A stretch of 64,000 nucleotides of DNA from a virus: positions 1 to 64,000 of IMG/VR virus record IMGVR_UViG_3300023210_000017; one strand, given 5' to 3'. Of the stretch, positions 1 through 8,126 are shown piece by piece (the first letter of the stretch is position 1; every line of letters starts with the position of its first letter). The position numbers and the translations under genes were made by a program. The notes beneath the pieces are model-generated. The model did no database searches, was not told the origin of the DNA, and was given only the letters and a program-made list of their open reading frames with translations.

Positions 1-362
1 CTATGTTTCAAAGTACCTCATTTAATCAAGATGTCAGTGATTGGGATGTGAGTAATGTTACTAATATGCGATTTATGTTTGCTACTTCTCCATTTGACCA
101 AGACCTAAGTAACTGGGATATTTCAGGTATGCTTGTTCCTGGAGCTGGAGGTAGTGCTAATAAAATGTTTTATGCGTCATGTTCATTTTCAACTGCAAAC
201 TATGATTTACTATTAGTAGGTTGGAACGCTTATGTAGTACCAGGAACAACTGGTATACAATTTACTGCATGTGATGCAAAATATTCTGCAGGTGCTCCAG
301 CAACAGCAAGAGCGAATATGATTAGTTTTGGGTGGATTATTGGGGACGGTGGTCCGGTATAA
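1..362 (+). CDS. BspA-like (DUF285) repeat protein, C-terminal part
   Basis: The reading frame is open from the left edge, so the N-terminus lies outside the window. The visible 120 residues begin with two leucine-rich-type units of the BspA/DUF285 kind: the phrases FNQDVSDWDVSNVTNM and FDQDLSNWDIS, each following an MF. The tail has the ending usual for these proteins (LLLVGWN, a tG-x-x-F stretch, then GWIIGDGG). BspA-type repeats are best known from surface adhesins of Bacteroidota and protists. On a phage the likely role is in a head or tail fibre that contacts the host surface; that is inference from its place directly before the head genes. It ends 26 bases before the next gene, in the same direction. 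The family call is fairly secure, the role is not. Confidence 0.8.
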   Translation, partial: MFQSTSFNQDVSDWDVSNVTNMRFMFATSPFDQDLSNWDISGMLVPGAGGSANKMFYASCSFSTANYDLLLVGWNAYVVPGTTGIQFTACDAKYSAGAPATARANMISFGWIIGDGGPV

Positions 363-388
363 AAAAAAATAATAAAAAATAATAAAAT

Positions 389-919
389 ATGAGAACATCT
401 TTAAATAAAACAACTGAATTTACAAATTTAAGCGCTTCTAAAATAATTGCTTCAGAATCAGTCGGTAAAGATATATTAACTAAAGCTTATACAACTAATG
501 CTGCTGCAAAGGTAGCAGGGTTAAGTAAAGGTGATATATATCATACAGCCGGAGCTTTAAAAGTTGTATTTAAACTTGTAGATCCAGTTTTTTCTGGAGA
601 GATACCTACTGGAAATTTAGGTCAAGCCCAAATACCACCATTACCACCATCACCATGGACTACTGCTGGTACAACTATTGGAACTGGTATAACTACTGGT
701 CAAACTATGACTGGTTTAACGAGTGGTGCTACAGCTGATGTAAATGTACAAATTGTAAGTGGTTTAATTGCAGTAAATGTACAACTTGTAAATTCTCAAA
801 CTTTTGTTGTTGGTGAAACTGTTTCAATACCTCCATATAGTTGTGCAGGATGCCCTGACTCTGAATGGTCAGCACCACTCTTATATGTTCTTAAAATTGA
901 AGATTTTATTAACGTATAG
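389..919 (+). CDS. Small head-region protein, paralogue of the protein encoded after the capsid gene
   Basis: A 176-residue protein of unknown function. Its first ~65 residues match the whole 69-residue product at 4071-4280: both have KTTEFTNL, SK-x-IAS, VGKDIL, NAAAK-x-AGL, then GD-x-YHTAG. Small domains with an AGL-x-x-GD-x-Y-x-T core are common near phage capsid genes, and a decoration or fibre-linked role is plausible but unproven. After the shared domain comes a Pro/Gly/Thr-rich segment (TGQTMTGLTSGATADVNVQ) that looks like beta-structured repeat, and a short C-terminal part with CAGCPDSEW. The start follows an A-rich leader, as for its neighbours. It ends with TAG, showing that TAG is a normal stop here. 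The following 156 bases hold no gene. Confidence 0.75.
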   Translation: MRTSLNKTTEFTNLSASKIIASESVGKDILTKAYTTNAAAKVAGLSKGDIYHTAGALKVVFKLVDPVFSGEIPTGNLGQAQIPPLPPSPWTTAGTTIGTGITTGQTMTGLTSGATADVNVQIVSGLIAVNVQLVNSQTFVVGETVSIPPYSCAGCPDSEWSAPLLYVLKIEDFINV

Positions 920-1075
920 CATGCAAACAATAAACTTAAAATATATATACATAAAATAACGTTAGCTATATAACTGTAAAAAACTTAAACTTTATTTCAA
1001 ATAATATAAGTTTATATAAAAAGAATGACTTATATTATATGTATAAGTTCATTACAAACAATTAAACCAACAAAA

Positions 1076-2353
1076 ATGAGTGAAACTAATAGCGTGGATA
1101 CAACAGTAACAAAAGAAGAAATTAATATTGATGAGCTCTTTGGGCCCAGCGGAGACAATGTAACTTTACCAGAAGATACAAAGCCTAACATGATGGATCC
1201 AATTAGACCACCTGTTGATATGACTTTTGACCAACCTATAGATAAAGAAGAGGTATCAGAAGAAGAAGATTCTACTTTACCAGATGCTGAAACTAAGCAT
1301 ACAGATGAAGAGATTAAAACTAAAGGAGAGGATATCATTGCAGGCATAGAAGGAGAAGATGAAGAAGAAGATGATTTAGAAAAACCTGAAACCAGAGGTA
1401 GGAAAACTATATCTGGAATGAATGACCTAATAAGCTCACTTGTAAAAAAAGAAAAACTCTTTGCATTTGATGATGACGGAAAATCATTAGAAGACTATAA
1501 TGCAAAAGACTTTGAAGAATTAATTGAAGCTAATATAGAAGAAGCACGAGCTGAAGTAAGACGTGAAACTCCTAAACAGTTTTTTGATGCTCTTCCTAAT
1601 GAATTAAAAGTTGCAGCAAGATATGTTGCAGACGGTGGTACAGATTTAAAAAGTCTTTTTAAGACATTAGGTCAGGCAGAAGATACATATGATCTTGATT
1701 CAACTACAGAAAGAGGTCAAGAACAAATTATAATGGAATACTTAAGCTCTACGGGCTACGGTACACCAGAAGAAATTAATGAAGAAATTGAAATTTGGAA
1801 AGATCTTGGTAAGCTTGAAAGTCAAGCATCTAAGTTTAAACCAAAATTAGATAAGATGCAAGAAAAAATTGTTGGTCAAAAATTACAAGAACAACAATTA
1901 AAGCAACAACAACAAGCTGATGCATCTAAACAATATATGTCAAATGTATATAATACATTAAAGGATGGTAAGATAGGTGATATAAAAGTTGATAAAAGAA
2001 CTCAATCTATGTTATATAATGGATTAGTTCAACCAGCGTATCCATCAGTTAGTGGTAAAAACACAAATCTACTAGGACACTTATTAGAAAAATATCAATT
2101 TCAAGAACCAAATTACACATTGATCACTGAAGCATTATGGTTACTTTCAGATCCAAATGGATATAAAAGTAAAATAATGGAGAAAGGTGCTCAAGCTAAT
2201 ATTGCAAAAACAGTTAGAAAGTTAAAGACAGAACAATCTAATAAAACCTCAAGTTCTCTAGGTGTGCAAGAAACAGAGAAAGAAGCTAATAGGTCAAAAG
2301 GTAGAACTTCAAAAAAGTTATCCAGACCTAATAGTATTTTTAAAAGGATTTAA
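1076..2353 (+). CDS. Probable scaffolding / capsid assembly protein
   Basis: This is 425 residues from the start chosen here (MSETNSVD). An in-frame ATG lies 51 bases upstream at 1025, but the downstream one has the A-rich leader typical of this phage. The first ~110 residues are strongly acidic (runs such as EGEDEEEDDLEK). The middle is helical, with a glutamine-rich coiled-coil stretch (LQEQQLKQQQQ), and the C-terminus is basic (SKGRTSKKLSRPN). No enzyme motif is seen. An acidic, coiled-coil-rich protein with a basic tail immediately before the major capsid gene is the usual form and place of a phage scaffold, whose basic tail binds the capsid protein. The call rests on composition and position, since scaffold sequences are poorly conserved. 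Confidence 0.6.
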   Translation: MSETNSVDTTVTKEEINIDELFGPSGDNVTLPEDTKPNMMDPIRPPVDMTFDQPIDKEEVSEEEDSTLPDAETKHTDEEIKTKGEDIIAGIEGEDEEEDDLEKPETRGRKTISGMNDLISSLVKKEKLFAFDDDGKSLEDYNAKDFEELIEANIEEARAEVRRETPKQFFDALPNELKVAARYVADGGTDLKSLFKTLGQAEDTYDLDSTTERGQEQIIMEYLSSTGYGTPEEINEEIEIWKDLGKLESQASKFKPKLDKMQEKIVGQKLQEQQLKQQQQADASKQYMSNVYNTLKDGKIGDIKVDKRTQSMLYNGLVQPAYPSVSGKNTNLLGHLLEKYQFQEPNYTLITEALWLLSDPNGYKSKIMEKGAQANIAKTVRKLKTEQSNKTSSSLGVQETEKEANRSKGRTSKKLSRPNSIFKRI

Positions 2354-2397
2354 TAATCAAATAATATAAATTAATAACAAACAAAAAACAATCAATT

Positions 2398-4017
2398 ATG
2401 GCAACTCCAGTATTAAACAATGGAATTTTCTTGCGGGACACTCAGTACAACGCAAGCTCTCATGTTGATTCTTATCACTTATCTAATATGCTCGGTTCTT
2501 CTGAGCCTATGGATATGGGACCTGTTGATTTATGGGCAATGACACAAAAAGTGGAAATGCCTTTATATCAAATGGCTTCTTTTGGTGGAAAGAATACAAT
2601 CATGGTAGACAACGCTCGTGGTGAGTACAAATGGCAAACACCAATTGCTCAAGATTTACCGTTTATAGTTTCAAACCTTGAAGCAGCAAATGATCTTGGT
2701 GCAGATGGTACTACTTTTAGAATTAAACTTTCTAAAAGGACTTTTGGACATGGTGACATTATTACTTATGATAAGTATAATGGACTTGAAATGTACATTA
2801 CAGCAGAAGATATTATCCCTGCAGGTGATGGATTCATTTACACTGTTCAATTAGTAAACAATAACAATGCAGCTTCTTTAGACGCTTCTTTGTATTTGGT
2901 TCCAGGAACTAAGTATTTTAGAAAAGGTTCTGCTAGAGGTGAATATGGAGAACGTTTCTCTGATATTGAAACAGGTTCTGGTTTCCGTGAATTCTACAAC
3001 TTTGTAGGTGGAGCAGAAGCACACGTACATTATTCAATTTCTTCTAGAGCAGATTTAATGCTTAAAGGTGGAATGAGTGCTGATGGTACAGTACCGGTAA
3101 CTGAGATCTGGAGAAATTTTGATCAAGATCCTAATAATCCATCTGTTTCTTCTATTGAAGAATTAGTAGGGAATATGGGTAAAGCAGGTGCTAGAGATGC
3201 ATTTGAAAATGGAACTCTTTCAAAAACTTTTGTTACAAACATGGAGGCAGCTCACTTGAGCAAGATTGCTAATGATATTGAAACTTACCTTATGTGGGGT
3301 AAAGGTGGTAGAATTAGACAAGATGGTCCAGATGATATTAGATTATCAGTTGGTCTTTGGTCTCAATTAGACAACTCATTTAAAAGAGTATATAACAAAT
3401 CTAGTTTTACACTTGATATGTTTAAATCTGAATTATATAACTTTTACCAAGGTAAAGTTGAATTTAAAGGTCCAGATCCAAAACGTCAACTTATTGTACA
3501 AACAGGTATTGGTGGTATGCAACTAATTAACAAAGCTATTGCTGATGAAGTATATGGTTCTGGATTAGTTCAAAATGCTTCTGATATTGGTGCAGTAACT
3601 GGATCAGGTATGGATTTAGATTATGGTTTTGCTTATACAAGCTTTACTATTCCTTTCCTTGCTAACGTTAAGTTTGTACTTAACCCAGCATTTGACAACT
3701 TACATACAAATGATATTGAGAATCCATTAATTGATGGAAGACCATTAAGCTCATTTAGCTTTATTATATTTGATGTAACTGATGAAGGAAATGACAACAT
3801 TCACTTGTTGAAACTTTCTTGGGATAATCAACTTAAATGGTTCTACCAAAATGGTACAATGGATTATATGGGAAGAACGCAAGGATTTGCTTCTACTGGA
3901 CAATTCAATGGTTACAGAGTTTATATGACTCAATGTATGCCAGCTATTTGGGTGAAAGATCCAACTAAGGTTCTGAAAATTGTAATGAGAAACCCAGTAA
4001 CTGGAGGATCATTCTAA
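2398..4017 (+). CDS. Probable major capsid protein
   Basis: A 539-residue soluble protein without signal peptide or membrane segment. It lies 44 bases after the scaffold-like gene and is followed at once by the strongest terminator in the window, as expected for a very abundant product. The N-terminus (TPVLNNGIFLRDTQYNASSHVDSYHLSNMLG) followed by a long alpha/beta body with PNNPSVSSIEELVGNMGKAG and a late PVTGGSF ending fits a HK97-fold capsid protein of a large Bacteroidota phage. Crassvirales capsid proteins are about 490-540 residues and lie at this point of the gene order. I recognise no sharp diagnostic motif, so the call rests on size, order, codon quality and the terminator. It could in principle be another major head protein. 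Confidence 0.7.
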   Translation: MATPVLNNGIFLRDTQYNASSHVDSYHLSNMLGSSEPMDMGPVDLWAMTQKVEMPLYQMASFGGKNTIMVDNARGEYKWQTPIAQDLPFIVSNLEAANDLGADGTTFRIKLSKRTFGHGDIITYDKYNGLEMYITAEDIIPAGDGFIYTVQLVNNNNAASLDASLYLVPGTKYFRKGSARGEYGERFSDIETGSGFREFYNFVGGAEAHVHYSISSRADLMLKGGMSADGTVPVTEIWRNFDQDPNNPSVSSIEELVGNMGKAGARDAFENGTLSKTFVTNMEAAHLSKIANDIETYLMWGKGGRIRQDGPDDIRLSVGLWSQLDNSFKRVYNKSSFTLDMFKSELYNFYQGKVEFKGPDPKRQLIVQTGIGGMQLINKAIADEVYGSGLVQNASDIGAVTGSGMDLDYGFAYTSFTIPFLANVKFVLNPAFDNLHTNDIENPLIDGRPLSSFSFIIFDVTDEGNDNIHLLKLSWDNQLKWFYQNGTMDYMGRTQGFASTGQFNGYRVYMTQCMPAIWVKDPTKVLKIVMRNPVTGGSF

Positions 4018-4024
4018 ATTAACT

Positions 4025-4050
4025 GGGGAGGTTCGCCTCCCCTTTTTTTT
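4025..4050 (+). terminator. Strong intrinsic terminator after the capsid gene
   Basis: A perfect 7-bp GC-only-but-one stem (GGGGAGG / CCTCCCC) with a TTCG loop is followed by eight T. It starts 7 bases after the capsid stop codon. Such a GC-rich hairpin is striking in this AT-rich genome. Confidence 0.95.
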
Positions 4051-4070
4051 AACTTTAAAATTTTAAAATT

Positions 4071-4280
4071 ATGTCAACGTTTCCAATAGCAAAGCCTTCA
4101 GGCAAAAAAACAACGGAGTTTACAAATCTAGATGTTTCAAAAATGATTGCATCTACAGGAGTAGGTAAAGATATTTTGATTAGAGATTATCTTGACAATG
4201 CTGCTGCAAAAACAGCAGGATTAATAGATGGTGATTTATACCATACTGCAGGATTTGTAAAAATAGTATATACAGCTTAA
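4071..4280 (+). CDS. Small 69-residue head-region protein, single-domain paralogue of the 389-919 product
   Basis: It consists of just the domain shared with the protein encoded at 389-919 (KKTTEFTNL, SKMIAS, VGKDIL, NAAAKTAGL, GDLYHTAG, then KIVYTA). No function can be read from sequence. Lying just behind the capsid gene but beyond its terminator, it would be made from read-through or from its own promoter. A capsid decoration or plug protein is one possibility. It is followed by 121 non-coding bases containing a 7-bp hairpin (4303-4322) and a palindrome near a promoter-like box. Confidence 0.75.
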   Translation: MSTFPIAKPSGKKTTEFTNLDVSKMIASTGVGKDILIRDYLDNAAAKTAGLIDGDLYHTAGFVKIVYTA

Positions 4281-4343
4281 TTAGGAATACTCAATTAACT
4301 TTTGTTAGTGTAAAAACTAACATTAGAAATATTAATTAATAGT

Positions 4344-4364
4344 GTACATAATTATGTACTTTTG
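4344..4364 (+). promoter_or_regulatory. 16-bp perfect palindrome overlapping a Bacteroidota-type -7 box
   Basis: GTACATAATTATGTAC (4344-4359) is its own reverse complement. Its right end overlaps TACTTTTG (4357-4364), an exact match to the Bacteroidota -7 consensus TAnnTTTG. No clear -33 TTTG lies at the usual distance. The site is 38 bases before the 4402 start. A promoter with an operator is a reasonable reading. Confidence 0.45.
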
Positions 4365-4401
4365 AGTAAATAATAATTAATAATTTAAAAACCAATTAAA
4401 A

Positions 4402-5418
4402 ATGAGTGATTACACAATTGTAGAAAAGTATCAACAAGGTAAAAAAGAAACCGTGGCTATACGCCCTTATCTAGATAATGATAGGGAAAATATGGGTCTA
4501 GAAACATACGGTATGTCTTTACATGAAGGTGTGTGGCATCAAGAATCTTTAGCATGTTTAGAAATGAATGGTGTTAAAAGATATGTGACCGGACTAAATG
4601 AGTTTGCTCCAGAAGTTAAAAAATTAGCTCCAGGAGATAGAGAGATTAAAATTAAAGAAATTAGAAAAGCTGTAGCTCAACTTGAAGCTGAACTTGCTGC
4701 AAATATAATTGATCCAGAAGATAAAGATTTTTGGAATCATGTAACTCTCTTAAAGCCTGACAATGATAAATTTTGGTCTAGAATAGAATTAAGATGTGGC
4801 AATGAGCCTGTTTATTTAGATCCTACAAAAGATCCATATGATTTAATTAAATTATATGCTATCAATGCAGGAGGATTTTCAATGATATCTAAATCTTTAA
4901 AGGATGCTAAAAAAGCAGCCAACCCTAAGAAGTTTTATTTAGATCAAGCACAAGAAACTATTTCTACAAGAACAGAATACACCAAACTTAAGAATAAGGC
5001 TCTAGTAAAATTAGAAGGTTTATATACAAAGGATAATGGTAAGCTAATGTATGTAGCTAAAGTAATTGACTCAGATAGCGTTCAATATACAGCTTCAACT
5101 CAATTAGACATTATTTATGAGAATATGGATTCACATATTCAAGGAAAAGGAACGGAGTCTAATAAGAAAAGAGCGGCTGAAGAATTTATTGCAGCAGCTG
5201 GTGATACTATGAAGAATCTTAAAATTAGAGCTCTAGTTAAAGATGCTATGTTTTATAGATTCATACTTATAAAAGCAACAGGTTGGATTGAAACTTTAGA
5301 TAGCGGTATTAGATTAGGTAAAGTACCAAGTGAAGTTGTTACATTCTTATCAAATGCTGAAAATGATGAAGTTTTAAAATCTTTGATGAATAAAGTTGAA
5401 CCTTACTGGAATGCATAA
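4402..5418 (+). CDS. Conserved-looking virion-region protein, function unknown
   Basis: A 338-residue, mostly helical, charged soluble protein with no catalytic motif, signal or membrane segment that I can see. It includes an acidic/basic helical part (APGDREIKIKEIRKAVAQLEAELAANI), a central part with DPTKDPYDLIKLYAINAGGFSM, and a C-terminal part rich in charged helices. It starts after the palindrome/-7 box and sits 3 bases before the next gene, so the two are probably co-translated. Being between the capsid gene and a probable neck gene, it is most likely a structural or assembly factor of the head or neck. I do not recognise the family. Confidence 0.7.
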   Translation: MSDYTIVEKYQQGKKETVAIRPYLDNDRENMGLETYGMSLHEGVWHQESLACLEMNGVKRYVTGLNEFAPEVKKLAPGDREIKIKEIRKAVAQLEAELAANIIDPEDKDFWNHVTLLKPDNDKFWSRIELRCGNEPVYLDPTKDPYDLIKLYAINAGGFSMISKSLKDAKKAANPKKFYLDQAQETISTRTEYTKLKNKALVKLEGLYTKDNGKLMYVAKVIDSDSVQYTASTQLDIIYENMDSHIQGKGTESNKKRAAEEFIAAAGDTMKNLKIRALVKDAMFYRFILIKATGWIETLDSGIRLGKVPSEVVTFLSNAENDEVLKSLMNKVEPYWNA

Positions 5419-5421
5419 ACA

Positions 5422-6126
5422 ATGAATAATTCTACAATTCAAATAAAAATCAAACAAAGGCTTAATAAATTAGACAGCAATGACTATGATAATATTGAAA
5501 CTTGGCAAATAACTGAAGCTTTCAATAAAGCCGCAGTAGAATGGTCCAGAAGACAGCTTCATGGTGGAAACATTTATAAAGAAGGTGATGAATATTCTAA
5601 AAGACGTATTGATGATATGCAAGTATTATTAGAAGAACTTCCATTAACAGGAGTTCAGTCAACAGAATATTTTGAAACAACTAATTTTCCTATTGATAAT
5701 TATCTAGAATTTAAAAGAGTTGCTGCATATTTCAAAGATGAATGTTGTCCAAAAAGACAAGCTAAAGTTTATTTATCTGAAGAAGCAAATGTTGAACTAA
5801 CTTTAAGAGACCCTCTTAAAAGACCTGACTTTGAATGGGCTGAAACATTCTGTACTATATTAGGAAATAAAATCAGGATTTATAATACTGATGAATTTAA
5901 TATTGTAGATCCTATTTTAACGTATTATAGAAGACCTACTTATATTCAGGTTACAGGCACATTAGATTCTTATACAGGTTTAATTTCTACAGTTGATGTA
6001 GAGTCTGAATTTAAAGATGATATTGTAGAATTAATATTAGATGAAGCAGCTTCAATTATATCTGGAGATATAGATAACTATACTCAAATGCAAACAGCTC
6101 AACAAGCAGCAGAAAGATCTAATTAA
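5422..6126 (+). CDS. Probable head-tail connector / ring protein
   Basis: A 234-residue protein. The start TIQIKIKQRLNKLDSNDYDNIETWQITEAFNKAA is a helical bundle typical of phage head-completion and adaptor proteins: short N-terminal helices with W-x-I-x-E-A-F-N-K-A. It is followed by a beta-rich middle (YLEFKRVAAYFKD, NKIRIYNTDEFN, ILTYYRRPTYIQ) and a C-terminal helix with ELILDEAASIISGDIDNY, the usual end of such connectors. crAss-like phages have several ring proteins of 200-300 residues between portal and muzzle, and this one fits that class. Which ring it forms cannot be told. It follows the 4402 gene by 3 bases. Confidence 0.6.
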   Translation: MNNSTIQIKIKQRLNKLDSNDYDNIETWQITEAFNKAAVEWSRRQLHGGNIYKEGDEYSKRRIDDMQVLLEELPLTGVQSTEYFETTNFPIDNYLEFKRVAAYFKDECCPKRQAKVYLSEEANVELTLRDPLKRPDFEWAETFCTILGNKIRIYNTDEFNIVDPILTYYRRPTYIQVTGTLDSYTGLISTVDVESEFKDDIVELILDEAASIISGDIDNYTQMQTAQQAAERSN

Positions 6127-6138
6127 AAAAAACAGAAA

Positions 6139-6169
6139 TACTTTTGGATAATAATAATATTATTATTAT
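6139..6169 (+). promoter_or_regulatory. Second TACTTTTG box with adjacent AT palindrome
   Basis: TACTTTTG (6139-6146) repeats the exact -7-like octamer found before the 4402 gene. It is followed by a perfect 22-bp A/T-only palindrome (6148-6169) made of ATA/TAT units. The gene at 6225 begins 79 bases after the octamer. The palindrome may simply be low-complexity DNA. Confidence 0.35.
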
Positions 6170-6224
6170 ATTATATATGTGCAATGAAGCACAAACTTTT
6201 ATTTATAACTAAAAATTAAAAAAA

Positions 6225-7454
6225 ATGGCTTATTTTAATCATTCATTTTGTAAAAGCTGGTTAGCGGTAGGTGCTGCTCCAGCTGACACTACAGCTACTT
6301 CTGCTTTTACAGCAGGACAGATGGCTCTTGTAGATGGAACAACCTATTTAGTAGATACTCCAGCAGATATTTCAGCTGCGGGACATCATGCTTTATTAGT
6401 AGGTGGTAACTTTCACCCAGCTGATTCAATTGGTAACAATCCAGGACATGGAGGATATCAAGAATCAATTAAATCTAAAGGTATTAACTTTAGATATGTA
6501 TCAAGACTTGGTGTTGCAGCTCCTGTAGCTCCAGCTCAAGCAACTGCAGAAATTTGCGTAGGTTCTACTTGCGCTCCTTGTGGATCAAATATGTTTGTAC
6601 GTATTGATGTTAAAGGTTCTCCTGCATTACGTTTCTTAAATCACAATGCTTATGCAATTGGTGATAGTTCAGGAGATGCTGCTGCTAATGGTGGGCCACT
6701 TCCAGGACTTTGTTGTGCAACAGGTCAAGAATATTTAGATCCAGCAATGGCTTTAGCTGCTTCAATGCAAATGCTATTAGCAGATCCATTAATCATGCCT
6801 TTTGTTGCTGAATCACCTACTGCTGGTATAGTAGTTACAGTGGCAGCAACGCCTACTACTTACACTATTGCAGAAATTTTAGATGGTACTTATACACCTT
6901 CTACTGATCCAGTAGGTGATGAAGTTAGTGCTTGTGCAACTGTTATAGGAGCATACGTTGATACTAAATTTGGAGATTGTTCTTTTGATACTAGAGATCA
7001 CTACAACAAAGAACCTGTTCAAATTATTGCATCTATTTTAGATGAAACAGGTAATCCTTGTAATGACTGTGGTGTTTTAACTACTACTCCAGGACAAATG
7101 CCTCAAACTTCAGGTGAAACAGTTCTTAGACAATTGTTATTAACTGAAAGATACATGCAAAATCCTTTTAATCAAGGAAATAAAGATTCTTCAAGAATTC
7201 AAGAAATTGAAGGATTTGATCCAATTAAAGGAGCTGTTGATAGAAGCATTAACTACCAGGTATATTACTTGCAACATAGTGTTCCTAGATTTAACAATCC
7301 AAGTGGAGTATTTGATAATGATCAATACTTATATGAGATTTTTGTTGATCCAGCGGATGCAGCAGGTATTGCAAATATGGATGCATTATGGGCAGCAATT
7401 TCAGCTCAAGCTGTAGCTCTTGGTAATGTTGTTCTTGTAGAAACAGGACTATAA
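6225..7454 (+). CDS. Probable major virion protein, class unassigned
   Basis: A 409-residue protein beginning MAYFNHSFCKSWLAVG. It is rich in Ala, Gly and Thr, with many short beta-type segments and an unusual number of cysteines for a phage structural protein (CVGSTCAPCG, GLCCATG, CNDCG). It stands alone between its own promoter-like box and a strong terminator, the arrangement used for highly expressed virion proteins. Candidates are an auxiliary capsid protein or a tail tube/tail-hub-like protein. The N-terminal pattern is one I associate with Bacteroidota phage structural proteins, but I cannot name the fold. The start is supported by an A-rich leader directly before the ATG. Confidence 0.65.
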   Translation: MAYFNHSFCKSWLAVGAAPADTTATSAFTAGQMALVDGTTYLVDTPADISAAGHHALLVGGNFHPADSIGNNPGHGGYQESIKSKGINFRYVSRLGVAAPVAPAQATAEICVGSTCAPCGSNMFVRIDVKGSPALRFLNHNAYAIGDSSGDAAANGGPLPGLCCATGQEYLDPAMALAASMQMLLADPLIMPFVAESPTAGIVVTVAATPTTYTIAEILDGTYTPSTDPVGDEVSACATVIGAYVDTKFGDCSFDTRDHYNKEPVQIIASILDETGNPCNDCGVLTTTPGQMPQTSGETVLRQLLLTERYMQNPFNQGNKDSSRIQEIEGFDPIKGAVDRSINYQVYYLQHSVPRFNNPSGVFDNDQYLYEIFVDPADAAGIANMDALWAAISAQAVALGNVVLVETGL

Positions 7455-7480
7455 AATAAAGTCTAATTATACTTAAATTA

Positions 7481-7517
7481 AAAAAGGTGAGATATTATGT
7501 CTCACCTTTCTTTTTTT
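7481..7517 (+). terminator. Intrinsic terminator after the 6225 gene
   Basis: An 8-bp stem (AGGTGAGA / TCTCACCT, 7485-7492 and 7500-7507) with a 7-base loop is preceded by an A run and followed by TT, C and seven T. The A run could pair with the T run. Confidence 0.93.
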
Positions 7518-7529
7518 CTACTCTTTTTT

Positions 7530-7548
7530 TTTGTATATTATTAGTATA
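7530..7548 (+). promoter_or_regulatory. Class-1 phage promoter-like motif
   Basis: TTTGTATATTATTAGTATA lies 33 bases before the start at 7563, directly behind a terminator. It differs at one of 19 positions from the sequence at 31535-31553, also just before a gene. A shorter relative is at 19008. Recurrence at operon starts suggests a promoter. Confidence 0.5.
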
Positions 7549-7562
7549 TAAATCTATTTACT

Positions 7563-8114
7563 ATGGCTGGAAAGCATGTTTTAAGTTTAGAAGTTGCTAC
7601 TGCTTCATGTGAAATCTTATCTGTAAGGGACACCAGTCAGTATTCTTCATCACTTCCTATAGATTGTCCAGAATTATTAATTACAGTTCCTGGATTTAAT
7701 GCGCCTGCTTTAATTGACGTGGAACCAAATTTTAATTTAAATTTAACTGCTTGTGCATTAGGTGTACAATTAACAGGCTGCAATGTTGCAAATACAGAAC
7801 TTCCTGATGGTATATATATTATAAGATATAGTGTAGCTCCAAATACTAAAGTATTTGTGGAGTATAATCATTTAAGAACAACAGCTATTTTAAATTCATA
7901 TTATGAAGTAATATGCGGATTAAACTTAGCTGATTGCGAACCTTCTTCAGAAAAACAAAAATTAATTAATGAAGTAAATTATATAAGACTTTTAATTGAT
8001 GCTGCTGTAGCAGAAGTAGAATATTGCATTTCACCAAATAAAGGAATGGAAATGTATAACTATGCATCAAAACGCTTAAAGAAAATATTATGTTTAACTA
8101 GCGGTAATTGCTAA
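7563..8114 (+). CDS. First gene of the appendage cassette, function unknown
   Basis: A 183-residue protein with a beta-rich first half (ELLITVPGFNAPALIDVEPNF, GIYIIRYSVAPNTKVFVEYNHLRTT) and a helical second half ending in a cysteine-containing tail (CISPNKGMEMYNYASKRLKKILCLTSGNC). The layout, a beta sandwich plus helical stalk, resembles small adaptor proteins of Bacteroidota phage tails, but I recognise no family. It opens the 7.5-17.6 kb transcription unit behind a terminator and a promoter-like motif. The next gene starts 12 bases after its stop. Confidence 0.7.
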   Translation: MAGKHVLSLEVATASCEILSVRDTSQYSSSLPIDCPELLITVPGFNAPALIDVEPNFNLNLTACALGVQLTGCNVANTELPDGIYIIRYSVAPNTKVFVEYNHLRTTAILNSYYEVICGLNLADCEPSSEKQKLINEVNYIRLLIDAAVAEVEYCISPNKGMEMYNYASKRLKKILCLTSGNC

Positions 8115-8126
8115 AAAAAAAAGAAA

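Noticed and set aside
1025-1075. Upstream in-frame start for the scaffold-like gene
   Set aside because: The first 17 residues (MTYIICISSLQ...) do not fit the acidic N-terminus, and the ATG at 1076 has the A-rich leader used by other genes.
4303-4322. 7-bp hairpin TGTTAGT / ACTAACA as a terminator
   Set aside because: No T run follows it, so termination is doubtful. It is mentioned only as a possible structure.
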